62,404 bases of DNA from Cyanobacteria bacterium RM1_2_2. Its GTDB lineage: Bacteria > Cyanobacteriota > Cyanobacteriia > Elainellales > Elainellaceae. Numbering within the stretch: position 1 is the first letter of the stretch; every line of letters begins with the position of its first letter. The stretch is taken from positions 1 to 62,404 of the forward strand of contig JAAUQT010000008.1 in NCBI GenBank assembly GCA_012033495.1, given 5' to 3'. Below the pieces are notes generated by a model. It did not search any database and had not been told where the DNA came from. It was given only the letters and a program-made list of their open reading frames with translations. The translations under genes were made by a program, and so were the position numbers. Positions 18,089 through 26,657 of the stretch are shown piece by piece.

Positions 18089-19607
18089 CTACTTCAGCCG
18101 CTCGATCAAGTGATCGCCGACTCGTAGCGCATTGGCAATGACCGTCAGGGCAGGACTAACGCTGGCACTTGACGGAAAGAAACTGCTGTCTACGACATAG
18201 AGATTATCCAGATCATGGGCGCGGCAGTTTAGATCAAGCACGGAAGTCTGCGGATCTTCGCCAAACCGACAGGTTCCGCACTGATGCGCCACCACCTGAA
18301 TCGGCATTTCGCCGCGAGGATGTAAACCACTGCGCTGAAACACCGACTGTTCAATTGTTTTTTCTACATCCTTTAACACTTCCATCCATCGATAAATTAA
18401 CCGATCGTGGGCTTCAACATTATTTGGCTTGTAGTCTAAGTAAAGCTTGTTGCCGTCTACTCGAACACGATTTTTGGGATCGGGAAGGGTTTCAGTCTGT
18501 GCCCACCAGCCAATCGAATGGGTGGCCATCTGCTTCAGACCAAATCCCGGCATGAGTTTGGCAAACATCGATAAAACGGGCGGCGACTCAGCAAAGATAA
18601 TGTCTTGCAGCAGTCCACCTGTGTTTTGAATGTGACCCATCGGGTAAGGAAAATTCTCGTCGCCCCAATAGAAATCATTGACGCCAATCGTTTTCAAAAA
18701 CTTACCCGAATTCGGCGTAGACCCAAGCTGCACCACAGCAGTAAGCGACTGCTTCATCAGATGACGCCCGACCAAATCGGAACTGTTGCCCAACCCATTG
18801 GGATGCTTTTCGTTCGGAGAGCGCAGCAGCAGCGCAGCCGTGTTGATCGCCCCACAAGCCAGCACCACAATGTCACCTAAAAACAAATAGGACTGTCCAC
18901 CAATTTCGGCTTCTACCGCTTTCACAACTCGCCCAGACGGGTTGGTGTGCAGGCAAATCACTTTCGCGGAGGTTTTCAGCGTCACGTTGGCATGCTTGAG
19001 CGCCGGAACTAAACCACAGACCTCCGAATCGCTTGTCGGGTCATCTTCTTGGCGAGTTAAGCCGAGCGGCAGGTTAACTGGATGTAAGCCCTGCTGAGCC
19101 AGCGTATCAGCCACGATTTGAATTTGCGGATCGTGAGCAATCGGTTCGTAGGGGTAATCGGCGCTGTGGGGCGGCTCGGTGGGGTCGGTAGCAGTGTTGC
19201 CATGCACCTGATAAAGCTGTTCGGCTTCGGTGTAGTAGGGTTCAAAATCCTGGTAGTTCAGCCCCCATGCGGGCGAAATGCCTTCCTGATGGTTAACTGC
19301 CTCAAAGTCTCGTTCGCGCATTCGCAGCAAAACTGCCCCATAGATTTTAGTATTGCCGCCGACTGCGTAGTTGGTTTGTGGAGAAAACGGGTCGCCATCG
19401 GTGTGATACCACTGCTCTGAGGCGTGATAGCGCTCGCGTTTGAACACGTCCACATTGCTTCTATTCTGCTCTTCGAGCGGCATGAAATCGCCCCGCTCCA
19501 AAATCAGAACTTTCTTTCCGGTGGGGGCAAGCTTTTGAGCCAGGAGTCGCCTCGCCTGCGCCTGTGCCGACAATGATCACGTCGTAATACTGGTCATCCA
19601 GAATCAT
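18089..19607 (-). CDS. GMC family FAD-dependent oxidoreductase, frameshifted near its N-terminus
   Basis: A choline-dehydrogenase/glucose-oxidase-type flavoprotein. It starts MILDDQYYDVIIVGTGAGEA from the ATG at 19607, then must change frame to read LAQKLAPTGKKVLILERGD. Removing one C of the CC pair at 19540-19541 (GG on the plus strand) joins the frames as ATLAQKL and gives 505 residues, the normal length. Other features are VGGNTKIYGAVLLRMRERD and, near the C-terminus, VVAHQCGTCRFGEDP and LYVVDSSFFPSSASVSPALT, both typical of GMC enzymes. The substrate is unknown. The break splits the FAD-binding dinucleotide fold, so if real it would inactivate the enzyme. Confidence 0.85.
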
Positions 19608-19740
19608 AGCCACTTACTCCACTTACTCCAGATTGAATGCATCCGCCCGCTTGAGACGATCCTCCTAAATTCCAGAGATCCCCGCTCTCCCTCTTGAAGA
19701 AAGGCTTCCAACCTTTTGGCTTGGTTCCTCCCTTTTGTTG

Positions 19741-19916
19741 CTACCGTGTACACAGATCTTGCATTGGAAGTTAAAACCCTGCTTGATCCCCCCAAATCCC
19801 CCTATGTCCTTTGGACAGGCTACAAACAAAAGGGGGACTTCAAGCCAATTGTGGGTCAGTTCCCTCTTTCGGAAGAGGAGGTAGAGGGGATCGTTCGACC
19901 TGTGTGTACACCGTAG
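19741..19916 (+). mobile_element. Non-autonomous element, family 3, copy A, with target duplication
   Basis: The 176-base element starts CTACCGTGTACACA and ends TGTGTACACCGTAG, which are inverted repeats. The ten bases CCTTTTGTTG occur at both 19731-19740 and 19917-19926, a perfect direct repeat that fits a target-site duplication. Inside are CCCCCAAATCCCCC and AAGGGGGACTTCAAGCC stretches that are abundant repeats in cyanobacteria. It contains no coding frame. It lies between the GMC gene and ctaE. Confidence 0.85.
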
Positions 19917-19959
19917 CCTTTTGTTGGGGGTTTATCAGGGAAAAAGGAGGGATTTTCTA

Positions 19960-20562
19960 TCACTGCCAAACATAGATCAGAATGAATAGGATAATCCAAA
20001 TCACATCTACGAAATGCCAAAACAGAGACGTTGCTTCGACGCCAAAAGAACCTTTCTCGTAATTGCCGGGAAGAAATGAACGAATCAGCATAATGGTCTG
20101 TAGCAGAATGCCCGTGAATACGTGCAAGCCATGGAAGCCTGTTAGTAAATAGAACGTGCCGCCGAACAGCCCAGAAGTGACGCCGAATGATAAGCCGCTC
20201 CATTCGACCGCTTGCCCGTAGAGGAAGTAGCTGCCCATCGCCATTGTCGCAATCCAAAAGGCTCGGAAGCCCCAGAGGTTGTCTCGATGTAGAAACCGCT
20301 CGGCGATGTAAATCACGAAGCTACTCGAAACCAGCACGATGGTATTGATGAACGGCTCTCGCGTTTCCAGTCCGGCAACGCCTGCTGGCAGCCAGTCTGC
20401 GGTTGTGGTTTTGTAGATAACGTAGCCGCTGAAGAAGCTGAGGAAAATTACGCTTTCCGACAGCAGAAACACAATGAAGCCAAACATACTGTTGCCTGCT
20501 TCGTCATGTTCATGCACAACGGCGGCTTCTTTTTCTTGGCTAATCGAAAGTTCTGAAGTCAT
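19960..20562 (-). CDS. ctaE: Terminal oxidase subunit III
   Basis: A 200-residue membrane protein with five helices, subunit III of a haem-copper oxidase. MFGFIVFLLSESVIFLSFF, FYLLTGFHGLHVFTGI and the C-terminal SLFWHFVDVIWIILFILIYV are family hallmarks. The ATG at 20562 is chosen; the ORF continues upstream into the end of ctaD without support. It follows ctaD by 34 bases and is the last gene of the oxidase operon. Confidence 0.92.
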   Translation of the reverse strand: MTSELSISQEKEAAVVHEHDEAGNSMFGFIVFLLSESVIFLSFFSGYVIYKTTTADWLPAGVAGLETREPFINTIVLVSSSFVIYIAERFLHRDNLWGFRAFWIATMAMGSYFLYGQAVEWSGLSFGVTSGLFGGTFYLLTGFHGLHVFTGILLQTIMLIRSFLPGNYEKGSFGVEATSLFWHFVDVIWIILFILIYVWQ

Positions 20563-20596
20563 GGTTTTGAGTGGGGATAATTTTATTGCTGTAACT

Positions 20597-22276
20597 TCAA
20601 GCAGGCTCCGCGAGTTCTTCGCTGTGTTTAGTTTCAATTAGCGGTTCGTTTTTGCCATAGCCATAAGGTTCTGCGATCACAACCGGAATTTCTTCAAAAT
20701 TCTCGACCGGCGGCGGAGAGGATACGAGCCATTCCAGCCCAATCGCTCGCCAAGGGTTAGCTGGAGCAGGTTTGCCTTGAATCCAGGAGCTTACCATATT
20801 CAGAATGAACGGCAGGGTAGACATGCCCAACAGGAAACCGCCCAAGCTAGCCAGCACATTCCAGAAGGCGAATTCTGGGTCGTAGGAGGCAACGCGGCGC
20901 GGCATTCCCATCAGTCCGGCGGGGTGCATGGGCAGAAAGTTAAGCTGGGTTCCGATGAAGGTGAGCCAGAAGTGTAGTTTCCCTAACCCTTCGTAGTACA
21001 TTCGTCCAGTCATTTTAGGAAACCAGTGATAAATGGCGGCATAGATGCCAAACACAATCGCGCCATAGATAACGTAGTGGAAATGACCGACGACAAAATA
21101 GGTGTTGTTAACGTGGATATCGACCGGAACAGAGGCGAGCATGACGCCGGTGATGCCAGAAAACACGAAGTTGATCAGCCCACCTAGCGCAAACAGCATC
21201 GGCGTATCGAGCCGCAGCTTACCGCCCCAAATCGTCGCTACCCAGGCAAACACCTTGACGCCCGTTGGAACCGCCACACACATGGTTGTGAACATGAACA
21301 GCATCCGCATCCAGCCGGGGGTGCCGCTGGCGTACATATGATGAACCCAAACCACACCGCTGACGATGGTAATCACAATCGCGGATACGGAAACCACCCG
21401 ATAGCCAAACAGCGGTTTGCGAGCATAGACCGGAAAAATTTCTGAGAAGATGCCAAACACGGGCAGCACCATCACATACACGGCTGGATGGGAGTAGAAC
21501 CAGAAGAAATGCTGATATAGCACCGGATTGCCGCCCTTGTCCGGGTTAAAGAAGCTAGTTCCTAACGTGATGTCAAACAGCAGCATCACCGCGCCCGCCG
21601 TGAGAGCAGGCAGCCCGTAAAGCTGAATCAACTGCGCCGCCAGCACCGTCCAGACAAACACCGGCATTCTAAACAGCGTCATGCCCGGAGCACGCATCTT
21701 GGCAATAGTGGTGACAAAATTGACGGCTCCCATAATTGAAGAGACGCCCGAAATCGCTACAGCGAGGAGCCAGAGCACCTGTCCGTTGATCAAATTTCCG
21801 GTCGGATTTTGCAAACTCACCGGCGGATAAGCCCACCAGCCCGACTGAGACGGCCCACCCGGAACCAGAAAGCTAGACAGCATTAAAATGCCAACCACCG
21901 GAACCATCCAAAAAGCGGCGGCATTCAGGCGGGGAAACGCCATATCTCGCGCCCCAATCATCAACGGCACGAGGTAGTTTCCTAACCCGACCAAGACCGG
22001 GAACGTCCACAGAAACAGCATCACCGAGCCGTGCATGGTAAACAGAGCGTTGTAGATCGTCCGGTCGATCAAATCGGCATCGGGGGTAATCAGTTCGCCG
22101 CGCATAATCATGGCGAATAAGCCACCGATGAGAAAAAAGATAAACGAAGTAACGATGTATTGAATCCCGATTACCTTGTGATCGGTGCTGAAGCTAAAAA
22201 AGCGTCGCCAGTTGTCAGGTGCGCCCGGACGCGGCTGGGCAACGACACCAATCGATTCAATGGGAATGTTGGTCAT
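20597..22276 (-). CDS. ctaD: Terminal oxidase subunit I, haem-copper type A2
   Basis: The 559-residue catalytic subunit carrying the low-spin haem and the haem-copper centre. Visible ligands are His82 (TMHGSVM), His263 with Tyr267 (YSHPAVY, the cross-linked pair), His312-His313 (WVHHMYASG), His398 and His400 (VVGHFHYV). At residue 265, where most oxidases have Glu of GHPEVY, this protein has Ala, and the preceding residues are YS. By the published classification of oxygen reductases the YSHPxVY pattern marks subfamily A2. The C-terminal tail is hydrophilic. It works with the ctaC and ctaE products on either side. Confidence 0.94.
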   Translation of the reverse strand: MTNIPIESIGVVAQPRPGAPDNWRRFFSFSTDHKVIGIQYIVTSFIFFLIGGLFAMIMRGELITPDADLIDRTIYNALFTMHGSVMLFLWTFPVLVGLGNYLVPLMIGARDMAFPRLNAAAFWMVPVVGILMLSSFLVPGGPSQSGWWAYPPVSLQNPTGNLINGQVLWLLAVAISGVSSIMGAVNFVTTIAKMRAPGMTLFRMPVFVWTVLAAQLIQLYGLPALTAGAVMLLFDITLGTSFFNPDKGGNPVLYQHFFWFYSHPAVYVMVLPVFGIFSEIFPVYARKPLFGYRVVSVSAIVITIVSGVVWVHHMYASGTPGWMRMLFMFTTMCVAVPTGVKVFAWVATIWGGKLRLDTPMLFALGGLINFVFSGITGVMLASVPVDIHVNNTYFVVGHFHYVIYGAIVFGIYAAIYHWFPKMTGRMYYEGLGKLHFWLTFIGTQLNFLPMHPAGLMGMPRRVASYDPEFAFWNVLASLGGFLLGMSTLPFILNMVSSWIQGKPAPANPWRAIGLEWLVSSPPPVENFEEIPVVIAEPYGYGKNEPLIETKHSEELAEPA

Positions 22277-22317
22277 GAGGATTGAGGTGGATGGGTGGAT
22301 GAGTGGTGAGAACCAGG

Positions 22318-23274
22318 CTATTTTTCGCTGTCTAGCCCTTCGTCAGCGCGGCTGCCAATGCCAGGATAATTAACAACCGGAGCCGGAGCGGGCGGAATGC
22401 TCTTCCACCCGCGAATTAAGGCTTTGTCAATAATTCGCTGATACTCGAACGCAGCCTGATTGTAAGCCACAGTGGGCGTTTGGGCGGCGGCATCGGCAAG
22501 CCACTGTCGGTAGTCTTCTGGAGATTGCACCACCACATCGGTTTGCATGGCAGCAAAGTAAGTGCCGCTGTAGAGCGAGTCGCGCAGCCGATACTTGCCC
22601 GTGCGAATGGGGGTGAATTCAAAGTCGATCACGTGGTTTGGAATCACATCTTGCTTCAGTCGAAACGCCGGAATGTAGAAACCATGGATCACATCTTCCG
22701 ACTCCAGCATGAGTCGCACTCGGCGATCGACAGGCAGATGCAGTTCTGTACTGGTTACATCTTGTTCGGGATAGCGAAACACCCACGACCATTGTTTAGC
22801 ATGGACTTCGATCGCTTCCAGCGGGTCGGCAACAGCGGCGCTGTCTGGCTCGGTTGGAGCAGCATAGGCAGACTCCATTCCCATCGGCAGATGTAGATGC
22901 ACCAGTTCCATCGGGCCCCGCACTGCCATTTGATCGTAGATTTGGTAGCTGTAGGCAGCAATCCAGATCACCAACACAAGGGGCACTGCCGTCCAAACCA
23001 CTTCCAGCGTGATATTGCCTTCAATGGGTGGGCCATCGCTGAAGTCATACTTTCCGGCTCGCTGAAACAGGACAGAATACAAAATTGTGCCCGTCACACC
23101 TAGGAAAATGAAGCTACCCAGTGTCACTAAAAAGCTGAACAAATCATCCACGAGCTTCGACTCAGCAGAAGCCTGGGGCGGAAACCAAGAGTAGGCTTGT
23201 TGCCCCATCCAAAAGCTAATGACAGCGAGGAGCAGGGCAGCAGCAGCCAAAGTTAGGACTGTACGAATGTTCAT
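22318..23274 (-). CDS. ctaC: Terminal oxidase subunit II lacking the CuA site (quinol-oxidase type)
   Basis: A 318-residue subunit II with two N-terminal helices (about 7-25 and 45-70) and a periplasmic cupredoxin domain. QWSWVFRYP (161-169) and IHGFYIPAFRLKQDVIP (196-212) are conserved. The segment that normally carries the CuA ligands, CxELCGxxHxxM, reads RDSLYSGTYFAAMQ at 231-244, so both Cys and the His are absent. The reading frame and flanks are intact, so this is not a frameshift. Such subunits are known from the cyanobacterial alternative oxidase ARTO and from quinol oxidases; electrons are therefore expected from plastoquinol. I start at 23274 (MNIRTVLT). Confidence 0.92.
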   Translation of the reverse strand: MNIRTVLTLAAAALLLAVISFWMGQQAYSWFPPQASAESKLVDDLFSFLVTLGSFIFLGVTGTILYSVLFQRAGKYDFSDGPPIEGNITLEVVWTAVPLVLVIWIAAYSYQIYDQMAVRGPMELVHLHLPMGMESAYAAPTEPDSAAVADPLEAIEVHAKQWSWVFRYPEQDVTSTELHLPVDRRVRLMLESEDVIHGFYIPAFRLKQDVIPNHVIDFEFTPIRTGKYRLRDSLYSGTYFAAMQTDVVVQSPEDYRQWLADAAAQTPTVAYNQAAFEYQRIIDKALIRGWKSIPPAPAPVVNYPGIGSRADEGLDSEK

Positions 23275-23487
23275 AAATCGCAATCAGGGGGATCGGAAGG
23301 AGACTTGTGTCAGTTCGGAGTTCGTAATCTGGTTAAGGTGTCGGCTGAGGGCAGTTGATGAGTTGCCGTTTTTCGAGAAACGTCGAGCATTGATATTGCT
23401 CTGTCAGGTGGGTCAGTTGAAGGGGACTAGAAGTGACTGGCATCAGGAAGCGTGAAAGCGCCAGTTAAACGATTTTTATTTCAGCTT

Positions 23488-24092
23488 CTATTTCAGCAGG
23501 GCGTTGGGGTCTTCGCCGATCCGCAGCAGCCGATCCGCCGTATTGTGAACGCCAAATTCGCCTGCCAGATGCGCTCCCAAGGTACCGTGGAGGAACATCA
23601 AAGAGAAAATGACCAACCCAACGAGCAGGTAGCCCCATTGCACCTGTCTAGCCATGTCTTGCGCCAGAAATAGCGCTGAAAACCACGCCAAACTGCCATT
23701 CCGACGATAAAAATGAGCAGAAAAACGCCGCCTACGCCATGCCAAAGCATAGTTTCCATTGCGCCCAAACCCCAAGCGCTTTTCACACTAGGGTCAGGGT
23801 CGGCTAGCAGGATCTCGTAAAAGCCAGCCGCCACAGTAAAGAAAGTGACGATGGCAGCCGCCAGCATGTTATACCAGCCGACATCAAAAAAGCTGGAGCG
23901 TGATGCTGGAATGGCCATGTACTTAAACATCGCTTTCTCCAACGGGAACAGCGCTCCCACGATGTCGAAGCCAATCGCCACGATGAACAGCCCCAGCGTC
24001 AGGTGAACGAGGTTGGGATGGATGGGGATCGGGTAGGGCAGTCCGTTAGCACCCAACTGGTTTAACTGCTCCACTAATTCTGGATTCATCAA
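23488..24092 (-). CDS. DUF2231 membrane protein, frameshifted
   Basis: A four-helix membrane protein of unknown function. It reads MMNPELVEQLNQLGANGLPY through VGMAVWRGFQRYFWRK, then must change frame to DMARQVQWGYLLVGLVIFSL and on to the stop at 23488. One extra base in the TT at 23659-23660 (AA on the coding strand) gives WRKDMARQ and a 201-residue protein. IPIHPNLVHLTLGLFIVA is the His-containing first helix typical of DUF2231. It overlaps the preceding DUF2231 gene by four bases (ATGA) and is followed by ctaC, so it belongs to the oxidase operon. Confidence 0.82.
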
Positions 24093-24586
24093 AGAATGCC
24101 TCCTTTCACCGCTTCAACCACGGGTACAGTGTGGAGACCATACACCCAAACTAATTTATCGCCCAAGTAAGTTTGGAAAAATACCAGTCCGGTTAAAAGC
24201 AAGCCTGCCCCAAAGTAAGGGAGCGGCAGTTGCTTGGGATCATTGGAGCGGATCACATAGCGCCACGCTGTAATTGCGGCAATGATCCCCGATAGTGACC
24301 AACCCAGTAGGGTGTGAAGATTTAGCACATTGACAGCAGCAGCATACGGTTCTGCCAAACCTGCTTCTACCTGGCCAAAAATGATGGCGATAAAAATAGA
24401 GATGGTGGCAAAAAACAGATTCCACCAACTCACTTCATAGAGGCGATAGTTTCGGGTGAGCGTCCCAATTACATCGCACAGAAAAGCAAACAACACCATC
24501 GCGATCACAAAGTGAACGACAATCGGGTGCATGGTGTCAGGGTAGGGCAAATTGTGCTCATTTAGGGGAGGGAGGTACTCAAACAC
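24089..24586 (-). CDS. DUF2231 membrane protein
   Basis: A 165-residue protein with four helices and the family motif DTMHPIVVHFVIAMVLFAF near residue 18. It is the first gene of the oxidase operon and overlaps the second DUF2231 gene by four bases. The two are paralogous (HNLPYPDTMHP versus NGLPYPIPIHP). Conserved His residues near the membrane surface suggest haem or quinone contact, but that is inference. Confidence 0.85.
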   Translation of the reverse strand: MFEYLPPLNEHNLPYPDTMHPIVVHFVIAMVLFAFLCDVIGTLTRNYRLYEVSWWNLFFATISIFIAIIFGQVEAGLAEPYAAAVNVLNLHTLLGWSLSGIIAAITAWRYVIRSNDPKQLPLPYFGAGLLLTGLVFFQTYLGDKLVWVYGLHTVPVVEAVKGGIL

Positions 24587-24948
24587 AGTGTTCTCCTAGA
24601 CACATCTTGCAAACTAGGTCAACCCTAGCAAGTTAGGATCTCAAAGTATGTATTCGTCAACTCAATGATAGAAGCTTTGGCAACTTTTAAGAGTCTCTTA
24701 ACCTCTCTGTGGTCGTGTTTGTGTCTTGAGTTAATGGTGTGCAACTGGACTGAACTGAAGATGCCTTTTCGGATCGCAAGATAGAACCTGCCTTTATCCT
24801 AAGGACGAATCTCTAACTTTTCAACATTACGGGTGATTTAAAGAACATCGGTCTTTATTGTTTTGTCTACTGGCTTACTTCTGGCTCACTTACAGGTGCT
24901 CTTCAGAGCATGACCTTTTGAGTTAGAGACCATAGTGAGGCGAACTAC
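24587..24948. other. Intergenic region upstream of the oxidase operon
   Basis: 362 bases that should contain the promoter of the DUF2231-ctaCDE operon, which reads leftward from here. I searched by eye for an NtcA-type GTA-N8-TAC site and did not find one. No gene is apparent. Confidence 0.4.
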
Positions 24949-25095
24949 CTATGAGTAAATCAAGGCATATCGCTTGTCGCCTACAAGAGCACGATTGGCA
25001 GCATAGAAACTGAGGACAAGGAAGGCTACGCTTGTAATGCCTGCTGCTGTCAAACCCCAGACAACTACTTGAGGGAAATTATGGTGGAACACCAT
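24949..25095 (-). CDS. 48-residue single-helix membrane protein
   Basis: Encodes MVFHHNFPQVVVWGLTAAG followed by ITSVAFLVLSFYAANRALVG and a short tail ending YALIYS. There is one strong helix (about 9-32) and a basic C-terminal side. A GAGG ribosome site lies 6 bases before the ATG at 25095; the longer frame from 25152 has no comparable site. Size and composition resemble small photosystem, cytochrome b6f or NDH subunits, but it matches none that I know. It lies upstream of the oxidase operon on the same strand. Confidence 0.6.
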   Translation of the reverse strand: MVFHHNFPQVVVWGLTAAGITSVAFLVLSFYAANRALVGDKRYALIYS

Positions 25096-25191
25096 AGTAG
25101 CCTCAATTTTTCTAGAAGATTTGAAACGAGTATCTCCATCAAGCAAGCTCAAACCTGAATATTTTCTTATCCTCCTTCCGGCTGCTCCCGC

Positions 25192-25752
25192 CTATTGAGG
25201 TAGGAACAGCAGGTTTAGGGGAATTTCCAGAGTCGGAAAAGCCAGTGGAGCTAAACTTGAGTTGGCGCTCACAATCATTTTCGATTGGTACATTCCTCCA
25301 TCCGGTTGCCGAAAAACATGGACTTGTCGTTGATTAACATTAATCACCCAATAGTCTGCAATTTCGGCTTTAGCATAGATGGCGGCTTTTTGTTCACAGT
25401 CAAAATTGAGAGTTCGATCTGCGACTTCAATCATCAGAAAGATATTTTCCGTGCCGGGATGACGATCCCCATAATCATTAGAACTGATTTGAACCACAGC
25501 AATATCAGGTTCCGGCTCAGAGGTTGACAACGTAATTGGCAACTGCACTCGAACGTCAGCTTGATTGCTCAGAAGTTGTTTGAAGTATTTATCGATACGC
25601 TGCACCGTTCCAGCATGAGGCGGCAATTGAGGACTCATTTGAATAATCTGGCCGTCTAATAACTCAACACGATCGACTGACGTTAGAATGCCAGCCTTTA
25701 GCATACGATGATATTCCTTTACACTCCACAATCGAAGCTGAGCCGAAATCAT
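25192..25752 (-). CDS. Uma2 family endonuclease-like protein
   Basis: A 186-residue member of the Uma2/DUF820 family, a PD-(D/E)XK nuclease-fold group greatly expanded in cyanobacteria. The catalytic-type pattern is seen as VELLDGQIIQMSP (29-41), EPEPDIAVV with its Asp, and LMIEVADRTLNFDCEQKAAIYAK, where Glu and Lys complete the motif. The ATG at 25752 has GAGGTGT upstream. The cellular role is unknown. Confidence 0.88.
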   Translation of the reverse strand: MISAQLRLWSVKEYHRMLKAGILTSVDRVELLDGQIIQMSPQLPPHAGTVQRIDKYFKQLLSNQADVRVQLPITLSTSEPEPDIAVVQISSNDYGDRHPGTENIFLMIEVADRTLNFDCEQKAAIYAKAEIADYWVINVNQRQVHVFRQPDGGMYQSKMIVSANSSLAPLAFPTLEIPLNLLFLPQ

Positions 25753-25884
25753 TGCAACACCTCTTGCTGAGACTCTATTCACAAGATATCGAAAAATTAG
25801 GCGAAAGCACCCGGTTGGGTACTGCCAATTTGAGGGTTCAGCGCTGATATTGAATATGAAGCTTAGAACGATTGAGGAACCCCT

Positions 25885-26136
25885 ATGGCAACTACGACTC
25901 ATGCCCCTGTTCGGAAAGTCACTGCCGGAGCGCTAAGCGGCGCAATTGTAACGCTTGTCATCTGGATGCTGAATACTTACGTTCCTACTTTTAATAAAAG
26001 ACCAATTCCGGCTGAAATTACAGGAACGTTAACTACTATTGTTTCTTTCATGATCTCCTATGCGGTTCCGCCTGGCCGTGACGAAACCGTCATTGAAGAT
26101 GAGCAAGGACGAACGCTGTCCGCATCAGCAGAATGA
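25885..26136 (+). CDS. Small two-helix membrane protein, holin-like
   Basis: An 83-residue protein with two hydrophobic segments (about 15-33 and 45-62) and an acidic tail. PAEITGTLTTIVSFMISYAVPP is reminiscent of small phage-holin-like proteins of bacterial chromosomes. A GAGG site lies 7 bases before the ATG. No phage genes are nearby, so a lysis role is not supported. Confidence 0.6.
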   Translation: MATTTHAPVRKVTAGALSGAIVTLVIWMLNTYVPTFNKRPIPAEITGTLTTIVSFMISYAVPPGRDETVIEDEQGRTLSASAE

Positions 26137-26206
26137 TCAGCCATCTATGATTTTTGGGATAGGTAGATGGGTAAAGCTGCCTACTCATCTACCCCTACTC
26201 ATCTAC

Positions 26207-26539
26207 CTACTCTGACGGTGGCTCCGGGTTTGGGCTGGCAGAGGACGATGAGCGACGGAACCATGGAGATTTGCTGATGTTTTGCCAAACCATTGCGCTG
26301 CCTGTAATCAGCATCCACAGCAAGCCTAAACCATTGAGTAGTACATAAATTGGCTCTAGGATTCGCCCGAAATATTCGCCTTCATGGATCACCATCAAGA
26401 AGTGAACCTGATCTCGTGACAGCCCAAACCAGCTTTTTCCTAACCGATAAGTAACACCCGTGAAAACGGTAATGAACATCGGCAAGAGAATGAATGGGGC
26501 AACGTTTCGATGAAATTTACGAAATTGGCGAATGTCCAT
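26207..26539 (-). CDS. PepSY-associated membrane protein
   Basis: A 110-residue protein with two or three helices. RQFRKFHRNVAPFILLPMFITVFTG is the first PepSY-associated helix, followed by HEGEYFGRILEPIYVLLNGLGLLWMLITG. The tail is Ser/Pro-rich. It corresponds to a single unit of the large PepSY helix proteins linked to iron uptake. The ATG at 26539 fits the family start. Confidence 0.75.
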   Translation of the reverse strand: MDIRQFRKFHRNVAPFILLPMFITVFTGVTYRLGKSWFGLSRDQVHFLMVIHEGEYFGRILEPIYVLLNGLGLLWMLITGSAMVWQNISKSPWFRRSSSSASPNPEPPSE

Positions 26540-26657
26540 TTGGCTTGGCAGGTGGCAAATCAGGTGGCAATCAGATGGCGGATGATATGTGAGCAAATTC
26601 TCCTCTATTATTGATCAGCTTGCTTCTGGTGATCCAGCCCTTACAAGCATCTTGCCA

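Noticed and set aside
22318..23274. Loss of CuA ligands as a frameshift artefact
   Set aside because: The reading frame is continuous and the flanking motifs HGFYIPAFRLKQ and DVVVQSPEDY are in register, so the substitution looks real.
25885..26136. A prophage, suggested by two holin-like genes (25885-26136 and 61584-61952)
   Set aside because: The genes are 35 kb apart, no integrase, terminase or structural gene occurs, and such proteins are common on bacterial chromosomes.
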